A DNA stretch of 6,471 bases, from the NCBI GenBank assembly GCA_903927685.1, contig CAIYOB010001283.1:1-6471 (forward strand), read 5' to 3'. Source of the stretch: an uncultured Planctomycetaceae bacterium. Lineage in GTDB: Bacteria > Planctomycetota > Planctomycetia > Pirellulales > Pirellulaceae. Numbering within the stretch: position 1 is the stretch's first letter; each line of letters opens with the position of its first letter. Position numbers and translations under genes: made by a program. The notes beneath the pieces are model-generated. The model was not told the DNA's origin, made no database searches, and saw nothing but the letters and a program-made list of their open reading frames with translations. Shown piece after piece: positions 1 to 6,397 of the stretch.

Positions 1-3000
1 CGCGGGATCCCGGCGGCGATCCGCTGTCGTTCACCTGGGACTTGAACGGCGACGGGGTCTTTGACGACGCCAGCGGGCCCACGGCGGTGTATCATGCGGG
101 GGCGCGGGGCGGCGAGTTCCCCGTCAGCGTGCGAGTGGCGGACGATGCAGGCCTGTCGAGCGTCGCCGCGACGGTGGTGACGGTCGCCGGCCTCCCGCCC
201 GCGGCCGAGGCGGGCGGCCCGTACACGGGCCGGGACGGCCAGCCCATCCTGCTCGACGCGTCGGGCGCGACCGATACGCCGGGCGACGTGCTGCAGTACG
301 ACTGGGACTTGGACGGCGACGGCCAGTATGACGATGCCGTGGGCGCTGAGGCCGCATTCCTGCCGACGGACGACGGCATTTTCCGTGTCGCAGTCAAGGT
401 GACCGATGCCGACGGGGCTTGGGATACGGACACGGCGACCGTGATCGTCCGCAACGTGCCGCCCGTGGCTCATGCGGGCGGCCCGTATGCCGGACGGGAA
501 GGCAGCGACGTGGTGCTCAGCGGCGCCGGCTCGTCCGATCCCGGCGGCGACATCATGGACTACGCCTGGGACCTGGACGACGACGGCGAGTTCGACGACG
601 CCCGCGGGCCGACGGCGGTCTTCCATGCGCAGGCCGACGGCGTGTACCTGGTCCGCCTGCGCGTCACGGACGCCGGTGGCGCCTGGAGCATCGATACCGT
701 GACCGTCACGGTGGCCAACGTCGTGCCGACGGCCGTTGCGGGCGGGCCATACGCGGGCCTCCAGGGCAGCCCAATCGTCCTGGACGGATCCGCGTCCAGC
801 GATCCGGGCCGCGACATCGTGGCTTGGGAATGGGACTTGGATGGCGACGGCCAATTCGACGACGCCAGCGGCGTGGCGCCTGTGTTCTCGACGCACGTTG
901 TCGGCATGTACCCGGTGGGGCTGCGCGTGACGGATCACCGGGGCGTCTGGACCGCGGCGACCGCGGCGGTGACGGTGCTGAACGCACCGCCGACCGCTGC
1001 GGCTGGCGGGCCCTACTCCCTGGCCGAGGGCGACACGGTCCTGCTGGATGGTTCCGGGGCGAGCGATCCCGGCAGTGACCTTGCGAGTTGGGAGTGGGAC
1101 CTCGACGGCGATGGCTTGTATGACGACGCGAGCGGCATTCGGGTCCCGTTCACCGCGCTCCGGCACGGCGTCTACATGGTCGGCCTGCGCGTCACAGACG
1201 GCAGCGGGGCGTCCGGCGACGACACGGTCGTGGTCACGGTGGTCAATGCCGGGCCGACGGCTGACGCCGGGGGGCCTTACACGGGTGAGGAAGGCCGCGA
1301 GGTCGTGCTGGACGCATCCGGCTCGCACGATCCGGGCGGCCAGGCCGAGATCGTGGCTTGGGACTGGGATTTCGACCTCGACGGCCAGTTTGACGACGCC
1401 AGCGGAGTCACGGCGATACTCCGCCTGCCGGCCGCTGGCGAGCGCACCGTCGCGCTGCGCGTGACCGATGGCGGGGGCTTGTTGAGCACCGCCACGGCCA
1501 CGATTGCGGTCCGCGACGTGCCGCCGACCGCGGTGATCGGTGGTCCGTATGCCGTCGACGAAGGTGGCGAACTCGCGCTGGACGGCTCGGCCTCGTCGGA
1601 CCCCGGCGGCGGCATCGCGTTGTACGAATGGGACTTGGACGGCGACGGCTTTTACGGCGACGCTCGGGGAGCGACGGCGATCTTCTCGGCCCGGGCGGAC
1701 GGCGTCTTCCCGGTCGGGCTGCGGGTCACGGATCGCGGCGGCCTGCAGGCTTTGGCCACGACCACAGTTCTGGTGCAGAACGTGGGGCCGGTGGCGGCGG
1801 CTGGGCCGGGGTATGCCGGGGTGGAAGGGCACGCAATCCTACTGGACGCATCGGCGTCGACCGATGTAGGCGGCGACCTGGTATCCTATGCGTGGGACCT
1901 GGACGGCGACGGCCAGTACGACGACGCGTCGGGGGTCAGGGTCTCCGCGGTGTTTGCCGGGGACGGAGTGTTCACCATCGGTCTGCAGGTCACCGACGAC
2001 CGCGGCTTGGTCGGCTGGGACGCTACGACCGTGACGGTGGCCAATGCACCGCCGCAAATCCGTGTCGTTTCGCTGCACTCCGGACCGGAGGGCAGTCCAA
2101 TCCGCTTGGACGCTTCCCAAGGCTTTGATCCCGGCCAGGACATTGTCGGCTATTCCTGGGATTTGGACGGCGACGGGCAGTACGATGACGCCACCGGTCC
2201 CGCCGCGACGTTCCTAAGAACCGCCGACGGCGTGTATACGGTGCGTGTCCGCGTGGTCGATGACGACGGCGCGGAACACGCCGGGCAGACCACGGTGATC
2301 GTCAACAACGTCGGCCCGACCGCGAGCGCCGGGGGAACTTATCGAGGCTACGCGACGTTCGCCGTTGGGTTGGACGGCTCGGCTTCGACGGACCCCGGCC
2401 TGGACATCGTCCGCTACGAATGGGACTTGGACTCCGACGGAGTCTATGACGATGCGACCGGCATTTCGCCGGCCTTCACCCCGGCAGCCGCGGGCCGGTA
2501 CGTGATCGGGCTGCGAGTTGCTGATCACCATGGCAGTTGGAGCACGGCAACGGCCATCGTCGACGTCCTGGCGTCGGCTTGGCAGAGCCAGCCCAACCGC
2601 TTTGACGTCAACGGCGACGGCTGGGTGACGCCCCAAGATGCACTGCTGCTGATCAACGACATCAACCGCAGTGGCAGCCGCGTGTTGCCGCCCCCGTCGG
2701 CCGTGCCCGCGGACTCGCCGTTGCTGCTGGACGTCAACGGCGACCGGAGCCTGACACCGGCGGACGTGCTGGCCGAGATCAATTATCTGAACCAGTCCGC
2801 GGCGGCGGCCGGGGAAGGGGAGTGCGGGCAGGCGGCGGAAGTCCCGGGGGAATTGCCCAGCGGGCTAGACCTGCCGGCGCCGCGGCCTACTCCGCTTCCA
2901 GCACTGATTGCCCGCGCTCGCCTTGACGGGACGGAGCCCTCGCCCCGCAGCGGACCGATGCGGCGCCAGGAGGACGGCGGCGTCAGCCCGGGCGAAGCCG

Positions 3001-3161
3001 GTCGGCAGCTCGAGGTCCTGCCGGGGGCACCGGGTCACCGTACCTGGGACGGCGTTTCGCTGCTCGATCTGCTGGAGACGCTGCCCCGCGAATTGGACGA
3101 GGTTTTGTCGCTGCTGGCCGAGGACGTCGGGGCGGCCTGGACGCTCCGACACGGCAGTTAG
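1..3161 (+). CDS. Secreted PKD-repeat protein with C-terminal dockerin (5'-partial)
   Basis: The reading frame is open from base 3 to the TAG at 3159-3161, and the first codons (RDPGGDPLSFTWDL) are already inside a PKD-like repeat, so the true start lies left of the window. The visible 1,052 residues contain one partial and nine complete repeats (195-2576). Most share the pattern PPTAxAGGPY, LDxSxSxDPG, WDLDGDGxYDDA, DGVYxVxLRVTD and TVTVxN, and repeats 7-9 have lost the exact GGPY. A two-loop dockerin follows (2601-2795), then a Pro/Gly/acidic-rich tail ending in a Leu/Asp/Glu-rich segment (LDEVLSLLAEDVGAAW). PKD-like domains are beta-sandwich folds typical of surface and secreted proteins, and dockerins bind calcium and, in cellulosomes, cohesins. 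A structural or adhesive role outside the cell is inferred. No catalytic domain is visible, but one could lie in the missing N-terminal part. The gene converges on the minus-strand pair. Confidence 0.92.
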   Translation, partial: RDPGGDPLSFTWDLNGDGVFDDASGPTAVYHAGARGGEFPVSVRVADDAGLSSVAATVVTVAGLPPAAEAGGPYTGRDGQPILLDASGATDTPGDVLQYDWDLDGDGQYDDAVGAEAAFLPTDDGIFRVAVKVTDADGAWDTDTATVIVRNVPPVAHAGGPYAGREGSDVVLSGAGSSDPGGDIMDYAWDLDDDGEFDDARGPTAVFHAQADGVYLVRLRVTDAGGAWSIDTVTVTVANVVPTAVAGGPYAGLQGSPIVLDGSASSDPGRDIVAWEWDLDGDGQFDDASGVAPVFSTHVVGMYPVGLRVTDHRGVWTAATAAVTVLNAPPTAAAGGPYSLAEGDTVLLDGSGASDPGSDLASWEWDLDGDGLYDDASGIRVPFTALRHGVYMVGLRVTDGSGASGDDTVVVTVVNAGPTADAGGPYTGEEGREVVLDASGSHDPGGQAEIVAWDWDFDLDGQFDDASGVTAILRLPAAGERTVALRVTDGGGLLSTATATIAVRDVPPTAVIGGPYAVDEGGELALDGSASSDPGGGIALYEWDLDGDGFYGDARGATAIFSARADGVFPVGLRVTDRGGLQALATTTVLVQNVGPVAAAGPGYAGVEGHAILLDASASTDVGGDLVSYAWDLDGDGQYDDASGVRVSAVFAGDGVFTIGLQVTDDRGLVGWDATTVTVANAPPQIRVVSLHSGPEGSPIRLDASQGFDPGQDIVGYSWDLDGDGQYDDATGPAATFLRTADGVYTVRVRVVDDDGAEHAGQTTVIVNNVGPTASAGGTYRGYATFAVGLDGSASTDPGLDIVRYEWDLDSDGVYDDATGISPAFTPAAAGRYVIGLRVADHHGSWSTATAIVDVLASAWQSQPNRFDVNGDGWVTPQDALLLINDINRSGSRVLPPPSAVPADSPLLLDVNGDRSLTPADVLAEINYLNQSAAAAGEGECGQAAEVPGELPSGLDLPAPRPTPLPALIARARLDGTEPSPRSGPMRRQEDGGVSPGEAGRQLEVLPGAPGHRTWDGVSLLDLLETLPRELDEVLSLLAEDVGAAWTLRHGS
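195..2576 (+). repeat. Nine tandem 264-bp coding repeats (PKD-like units)
   Basis: Nine in-frame units start at 195, 459, 723, 987, 1251, 1521, 1785, 2049 and 2313. All are 264 bp (88 codons) except the fifth, which is 270 bp because QAE replaces a single residue just before its WDWDFD motif. A tenth, truncated unit precedes them. The best-conserved DNA is around the WDLDGDG codons, as near 303, 831, 1893 and 2157. Units 7-9 diverge at the N-terminal edge: the GGPY motif becomes GPGY, is lost, and becomes GGTY. Each unit embeds an acidic DxDxDGxxDDA loop where the classical PKD core has WDFGDG; its spacing resembles calcium-binding loops, and calcium binding there is inference. The even period suggests growth by tandem duplication followed by divergence. 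Confidence 0.9.
2601..2795 (+). other. Dockerin type I domain (within the PKD-repeat CDS)
   Basis: Two EF-hand-like calcium loops are visible: DVNGDGWVTPQD and DVNGDRSLTPAD. Each is followed by a short hydrophobic helix (ALLLINDIN and VLAEINYLN). A Pro/Ser-rich linker (VLPPPSAVPADSPLLL) separates them. Asp/Asn stand at loop positions 1, 3, 5 and 12; the second loop has Arg where the first has Gly at position 6. The FDVNGDGxVxPxDALLxIN form is the usual planctomycete version, found at the C-terminus of many large secreted proteins there. Its partner in planctomycetes is not established as far as I know, and no cohesin domain is encoded in this window. Confidence 0.88.
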
Positions 3162-3191
3162 GACCGGCAAGAAAATTACTGTCTCAGCCAA

Positions 3192-3252
3192 AGTGGTGTG
3201 AGCTTCCAGCTTGCGAGTAACACGAACCGCAAGCTGGAAGCTTACGCCACTT
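3192..3252. repeat. 24-bp inverted repeat between convergent genes; possible bidirectional terminator
   Basis: The arms 3192-3215 and 3229-3252 are reverse complements apart from two positions, both of which would form G-U pairs in a plus-strand transcript. The loop is 13 nt (3216-3228). The core of the arm reads agcttccagcttgcg. It sits in the 113-bp gap between the stop of the PKD/dockerin gene and the stop of the cysteine-rich gene, the right place for a shared terminator. No T-run follows on either side, so it is not a textbook intrinsic terminator. I recall very similar sequences scattered through planctomycete genomes, which would make it a REP-like dispersed element; that is from memory and untested. 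Confidence 0.75.
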
Positions 3253-3274
3253 ATTCGACCAAGACCATTGGGTG

Positions 3275-3658
3275 CTAGCCGTCACGCGCGTAGTCGCAAT
3301 AGAAACAAGTCGCGGCGGGAGCGGAGAACTTGCAGCGGCAACCGGGCTGTTGACAGGCCCAGAGCGTCAAGTCGGATTGCGTGCCGTCGGCGATGCGGGC
3401 GATTTGACCGATGTCGAGGTCCAGTTCCCATTGGTGGCGGACGGTGTCTTCCGGGAAGTACACAACGCGGCAGCGGCTGCTGTCCTGTTCGCTTTGTCCG
3501 CAATACGCGCGTTCGCACTGGAAGAAGTCGTCGGCTCGTAACGGCGCGGATTCAGCGCGGGCCGCGAGCACCTGGTGCACGTACCGGACGAAGTCGCGCA
3601 GGTCGGCGGGGATGGCTACCGTCAGCTCCGTCTTCGGTTGTCTGTTTTCGCGGTGCAC
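3275..3658 (-). CDS. Cysteine-rich protein of unknown function (127 aa)
   Basis: I do not recognise the family. The protein has no signal peptide or membrane segment and looks cytoplasmic. It has eight cysteines: C48-x4-C53, C63, then a C-terminal cluster C102-x4-C107-x-C109 and C118-x2-C121, ending CFYCDYARDG. The last cluster resembles a zinc-ribbon or similar metal-binding knuckle, which is inference from spacing alone. The middle contains an acidic stretch (HQWELDLDIGQIARIADG). The start is a GTG supported by a strong ribosome-binding site (AAGGGG, 7-nt spacer). That site overlaps the TAA of the upstream propeller gene, so the two are probably one transcript and translationally coupled. 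The opposite strand over this stretch is also partly open, but it lacks such start signals and protein-like composition. Confidence 0.72.
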   Translation of the reverse strand: MHRENRQPKTELTVAIPADLRDFVRYVHQVLAARAESAPLRADDFFQCERAYCGQSEQDSSRCRVVYFPEDTVRHQWELDLDIGQIARIADGTQSDLTLWACQQPGCRCKFSAPAATCFYCDYARDG

Positions 3659-3665
3659 GGCGAAT

Positions 3666-3671
3666 CCCCTT
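3666..3671 (-). promoter_or_regulatory. Ribosome-binding site overlapping the upstream stop codon
   Basis: Read on the minus strand, the bases are TAAGGGGATTCGCCGTG: the propeller gene's TAA runs directly into AAGGGG, then seven bases, then the GTG start of the cysteine-rich gene. This fixes the GTG as the start and suggests ribosomes finishing the first gene help initiate the second. Confidence 0.7.
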
Positions 3672-4536
3672 AGCGATCCAAGACGAGCACGTTGGTGATC
3701 GTCGCGGCCTGTTCATGATCGGCCCACGTCCACACCACGCCGTTGTCGCGATTGAACTCGACCAGATGCACGCCCGTGCCCTGCTTGCCGTGCCCGAGCC
3801 AGTTGGCCACGACGACGTTGCCGTTGGGCAGCAGGTCATAACCGGACAGCCAGTCCAGTCCGAGTCGCGGGTGGTTCTGCTTGCCGCCGACGGCGGATAC
3901 CGGTTCGCCCGCGGGGCTCAATTCGACCACCGTTGCCGCGCCGCCGGTCGACGCGAGCGTGTTGCCGTTGGGCAGCCGTTCGGCCTTGTAGCCTTTGTCG
4001 GGCAACTTCGCCTGCCAGACGATCTTGCCCTGGCCATCGATTTCGAGCACGCGGCAGGGTCCGGAGACGGTCAGCAGCAGGTGACCGTTGTCCAGTACAC
4101 GCAGCAGCCGCAGGTCCTTCAATCGGTCCAGCCGCCGTTGCCCCAGTTCGCCGCCGTCTCGATCGAGTTCGTAAACCACCACGCCGGCCGCTCCGTTCGC
4201 GCCGAGCAGCGTCCGGCCATCGGCCAGTCGCTGGGCACTGCTGACCTGAGCATAGCGGTCCACGACCCACGTCCGCCTCTGTCCGCTGCCCAAGTCATAC
4301 TCGGCGGCTCCGTTGCCGTGGCTCACCAGCACCCGGTTCCCGTCAAGGACCTGCAGATCCCGCGAGCCCGGCGGAATGCTGACGTTCCAGCCGGCCGCCG
4401 GCTGCCGCTGGTCGACGCACAACAGGCGATTCCGGCCGTTGTCGATGGCCAGGAACCGGTGCTCGGTGGCTCCGCTGGCAGGCGTTGCTGTGGCGACAAG
4501 TGCGAGCACCGCCAGATAGCGACAAAGCTGGCTCAT
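3670..4536 (-). CDS. Secreted beta-propeller (PQQ-like/NHL-like) repeat protein
   Basis: This is a 288-residue protein. Residues 1-22 form a Sec-type signal peptide: Arg at 6, hydrophobic core LAVLALVATA, and a small-residue cleavage site near ASG-A. The rest is a set of propeller-like blades, each with an L-x-NG/DG-x-x-L strand followed by a second strand. They lie near residues 62-82 (LDGNRVLVSHG), 103-125 (LADGRTLLGAN), 146-176 (LDNGHLLLTV, then GKIVWQAKLP), 187-212 (LPNGNTLASTGG) and 235-272 (LLPNGNVVVANW, then NGVVWTWAD). The pattern matches planctomycete proteins usually annotated as PQQ-binding-like beta-propeller proteins. No catalytic residues are recognisable, so a binding or scaffold role is inferred. 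The ATG at 4536 is chosen because it begins the signal peptide and has GGAAAG seven bases upstream; the frame is open further upstream only as antisense of the divergent gene. Confidence 0.85.
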   Translation of the reverse strand: MSQLCRYLAVLALVATATPASGATEHRFLAIDNGRNRLLCVDQRQPAAGWNVSIPPGSRDLQVLDGNRVLVSHGNGAAEYDLGSGQRRTWVVDRYAQVSSAQRLADGRTLLGANGAAGVVVYELDRDGGELGQRRLDRLKDLRLLRVLDNGHLLLTVSGPCRVLEIDGQGKIVWQAKLPDKGYKAERLPNGNTLASTGGAATVVELSPAGEPVSAVGGKQNHPRLGLDWLSGYDLLPNGNVVVANWLGHGKQGTGVHLVEFNRDNGVVWTWADHEQAATITNVLVLDR

Positions 4537-4701
4537 AGGTTGTCTTTCCGCGAATGACCGTTGGCGTTCACGCTGCGGCGTGCAGGCCGGCAGGGCCCAC
4601 CAAGAAACCGCACGCTCAAGCGCGAACTCCAACGAGGTTATCGGCTTTTCAGGGCGAGCAATCGCGATAGTGTAGTCCCCACCGCGGCCGCGAACAAGGA
4701 A

Positions 4702-4723
4702 CCCGGTTCGCCGCCCGGTTCGC
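4702..4723 (+). repeat. 10-bp direct repeat upstream of the promoter (possible operator)
   Basis: The sequence cccggttcgc occurs twice, at 4702-4711 and 4714-4723, with starts 12 bp apart, close to one helical turn. The pair ends about 30 bp upstream of the TATGAT element, where an activator could bind. In such GC-rich DNA it could also be chance or a local duplication. Confidence 0.35.
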
Positions 4724-4730
4724 AGCCTTG

Positions 4731-4759
4731 CTGCTCGCCCCCGGCGGATCTGGTATGAT
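4731..4759 (+). promoter_or_regulatory. Extended -10 promoter for the ceramidase-like gene
   Basis: TGGTATGAT at 4751-4759 matches the extended -10 pattern TGnTATAAT with one mismatch (TATGAT at 4754-4759). The hexamer 17 bp upstream (ctgctc, 4731-4736) is a poor -35, as is common when an extended -10 is present. It would give a leader of roughly 40-45 nt ahead of the start codon. This is the best sigma70-type match in the intergenic region. Confidence 0.5.
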
Positions 4760-4795
4760 CTCGTGGGAATTCTGTTGCGCGGAAAAGCACAAGAT

Positions 4796-4801
4796 GGGGA
4801 G
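4796..4801 (+). promoter_or_regulatory. Ribosome-binding site that decides between two ATGs
   Basis: GGGGAG at 4796-4801 lies only 2 nt before the ATG at 4804 but 8 nt before the in-frame ATG at 4810. The second spacing is the normal one and favours 4810. The choice removes just Met-Gln and leaves the twin-arginine motif intact. Confidence 0.6.
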
Positions 4802-4809
4802 ATATGCAA

Positions 4810-6192
4810 ATGCAACGGCGGCAGTTTCTCTCGGCGATGGTGGGCGGGACGGTGATCCTGGGTGCGACGGCGGCCAGGGCGCAGGCTGCGGGTGGCCTGC
4901 GAGCGGGCGAAGGCGTGGTCGATATCACGCCGCCCCTGGGCATCGAGCTGGCCGGTTTCCATAAGCCGCCGGGACAGGAACGCCGGGTCCAGGCGATTCG
5001 CCAGCCGAGCGAAACACGGGCCTTGGTGCTGGCCTGCGGCTCGACGCAGCTGGCCATCTGTTCGCTCGATATCCTGGGCGTGGACCAGCCGATGGTCGAA
5101 CGGATCCAGCAGGCGGCCGCCGCGCGGACGGGGATTCCCGCCGAGAATATCCACGTAGCGGCTACGCACGATCACAGCATGCCGACCTTTGTCCGGCTGC
5201 GGCAGTGGGGCGGGACGTCCCCGGAGTTCATGGCCACGGTCGAGCAGCGGACGGTTGAGGCGATCGCCGCGGCTCAAGCCGATCTGGCCTCGGCGGAGCT
5301 GGCGCTGGGCAAGTGCCGTGCCCCCGGAGGCAGTCACAATCGCACCGTCAAGGCGAGCGAAACGCACCTCGACTCGGAATTCGGTCCTCAGTCCACCGAC
5401 GCCCAGCGCTGGCTCGATACCATGCTGCACGCCCTGGTCTTCCGCCGCGCGGGCCAGAAGCCGGACTTGGTGTGGTATCACTTCACGGCGCACGTCGTGT
5501 GCTATGCGGACGAGCAAGCCGGTCCTGATTGGCCGGGCGAAGTGGCCCGCGAGATTCACGGCCAACTGGGCGTTCGCCCGTCGTATCTGCAGGGACACCT
5601 CGGCGACGTTAACCCCGGCGACGGCAGCGACTGGCGGGGCGAAATCCGCCAGACGGTGGCTGCGATCACGCCCGCTTTGAAACAGGCGATCGCCGACGCC
5701 CGCCCGCTGCAAGTCGACTGTCTGCGGGCACGCCACACGACCTTCCAGGTGCCGTTCGACATGGAACGGTTCGGGCAATGGCTCGCCGAGTACCGCCGCG
5801 ACCCGAGCCAGTGCCAGTCGGGAGCGTGGGTCGACGCCGGTTTCGCCGCCGACTGGTTCCGGGGCAACGAGCACCGCGATCCAGGCGCCACGCACTTGCC
5901 GATCGCGCTGGGCGCGATCCAACTGGGGCCGGTGGGCTTGGTGTTTCATCCGGGCGAACTGTACAGCTATTACGGACTGGCGATCCGCCGCGACTCGCCG
6001 CTGCCCGATACGCTGGTGGTGGGCTGCGCCGACGGCTCGATCGGCTACCTGCCCGACCCCACGGCCTATCAGAATGGCGAGTATTCCGCCTTGGTTGTAC
6101 CGAAGATCCTGGACTTGCCTCCCTTCCAGCCGACTGCCGCTCGGGAGTTGGCTGCCGCGGCGGTGGCGTTGCTCAAGCAGACGGTGGGCTAA
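4810..6192 (+). CDS. Neutral/alkaline ceramidase-family protein, Tat-exported, Ser nucleophile replaced
   Basis: This 460-residue protein has an N-terminal twin-arginine signal (MQRRQFLSAMVGG, cleavage probably after ARA near residue 24), so it should be exported folded. The mature part matches the N-terminal domain of neutral/alkaline non-lysosomal ceramidases, zinc amidases that release fatty acid from ceramide. Visible motifs are G-E-G-V-V-DITPPLG (34-44), AATHDHSMPT (117-126, His120/His122), WYHFTAH (222-228, His228), GDVNPGDG (265-272), FHPGELYSYYG (379-389, Glu383) and DGSIGYLPDPTAY (408-420, Tyr413). The histidines, Glu and Tyr fit the zinc site. In characterised enzymes the GDVSP motif holds the catalytic Ser, which is Asn268 here. 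True ceramidase activity is therefore doubtful; hydrolysis of another substrate or a changed mechanism is possible. The C-terminal immunoglobulin-like domain of longer ceramidases is missing. Confidence 0.88.
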   Translation: MQRRQFLSAMVGGTVILGATAARAQAAGGLRAGEGVVDITPPLGIELAGFHKPPGQERRVQAIRQPSETRALVLACGSTQLAICSLDILGVDQPMVERIQQAAAARTGIPAENIHVAATHDHSMPTFVRLRQWGGTSPEFMATVEQRTVEAIAAAQADLASAELALGKCRAPGGSHNRTVKASETHLDSEFGPQSTDAQRWLDTMLHALVFRRAGQKPDLVWYHFTAHVVCYADEQAGPDWPGEVAREIHGQLGVRPSYLQGHLGDVNPGDGSDWRGEIRQTVAAITPALKQAIADARPLQVDCLRARHTTFQVPFDMERFGQWLAEYRRDPSQCQSGAWVDAGFAADWFRGNEHRDPGATHLPIALGAIQLGPVGLVFHPGELYSYYGLAIRRDSPLPDTLVVGCADGSIGYLPDPTAYQNGEYSALVVPKILDLPPFQPTAARELAAAAVALLKQTVG

Positions 6193-6213
6193 TTGCCACA
6201 GACATCGCAATTC

Positions 6214-6360
6214 CGGCAAGGTAGATCGGATGGCCCCAACGAATGAAGGTATCAGCGAATCCCGGCAAGGCAGGTCATGTCGCCCCAACGAATGAAGGTG
6301 TCAGCGAATCGCGGCAAGGCAGGCCATGTCGCCCCAACGAATGAAGGGGTCAGCGAATCC
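6214..6360 (+). repeat. Three tandem 49-bp intergenic units
   Basis: Units at 6214-6262, 6263-6311 and 6312-6360 abut exactly. Units 2 and 3 match at 46 of 49 positions, units 1 and 2 at 41 of 49. Each begins cggcaagg, has a more variable middle (positions 9-19), then a near-constant second half starting gccccaacgaatgaagg and ending tcagcgaatc. The constancy of most of the unit, the exact period and the short length suggest a tandemly amplified intergenic element. I do not recognise the element from any named family. Confidence 0.88.
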
Positions 6361-6397
6361 CGGATTCGCATTCGTTGACTCCTTCATTCGTTGGGGC
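6331..6397. terminator. Large hairpin formed by unit 3 and an inverted partial unit; possible terminator
   Basis: Bases 6331-6352 and 6376-6397 are reverse complements over 22 bp with a single G-U position. Inside them, 6353-6360 (gcgaatcc) pairs with 6362-6369 (ggattcgc), leaving a 6-nt bulge (6370-6375). The result is a stem of about 30 bp with a very tight tip. It lies about 140 bp after the ceramidase-like stop codon and could end that transcript or stabilise its 3' end. No T-run follows, so factor-independent termination is not assured. Confidence 0.5.

Larger units (their letters stand above)
4537..4809. promoter_or_regulatory. Divergent intergenic control region
   Basis: This 273-bp stretch separates the starts of the leftward propeller gene and the rightward ceramidase-like gene, so promoters for both should lie here. 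The rightward promoter is visible (-10 at 4754-4759). On the minus strand I see only the ribosome-binding site GGAAAG (4544-4549) and no convincing -35/-10 pair. No coding sequence or riboswitch-like structure is apparent. Confidence 0.55.

Noticed and set aside
42..44. TTG at base 42 as the start of the PKD-repeat gene
   Set aside because: It is the Leu codon of the WDLNGDG motif inside a repeat; the frame is open to the left edge and already encodes PKD sequence.
419..1078. Other-frame open readings inside the PKD array (for example 419-1078 and 1628-2128)
   Set aside because: They are Arg/Gly-rich shifted readings of the same repeats, a common effect of high GC and tandem repetition.
2601..2795. 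Cellulosome component
   Set aside because: A dockerin is present, but no cohesin, carbohydrate-binding module or glycoside hydrolase is visible, and planctomycete dockerins are widespread without known cellulosomes.
3211..4557. A 448-residue plus-strand open frame
   Set aside because: It is the antisense shadow of the cysteine-rich and propeller genes, starts inside the inverted-repeat hairpin, has no ribosome-binding site, and shows Arg/Pro/Gln-rich composition without domains.
4537..6288. A stop-free minus-strand frame extending the propeller protein upstream to 872 residues
   Set aside because: It runs antisense through the whole ceramidase-like gene, begins in the intergenic repeats, and is low-complexity Arg/Ala/Gly-rich. 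The signal peptide and ribosome-binding site at 4536 mark the real start.
6214..6360. CRISPR array
   Set aside because: The whole 49-bp unit is conserved apart from scattered changes, so there are no unique spacers, and no cas genes are present.
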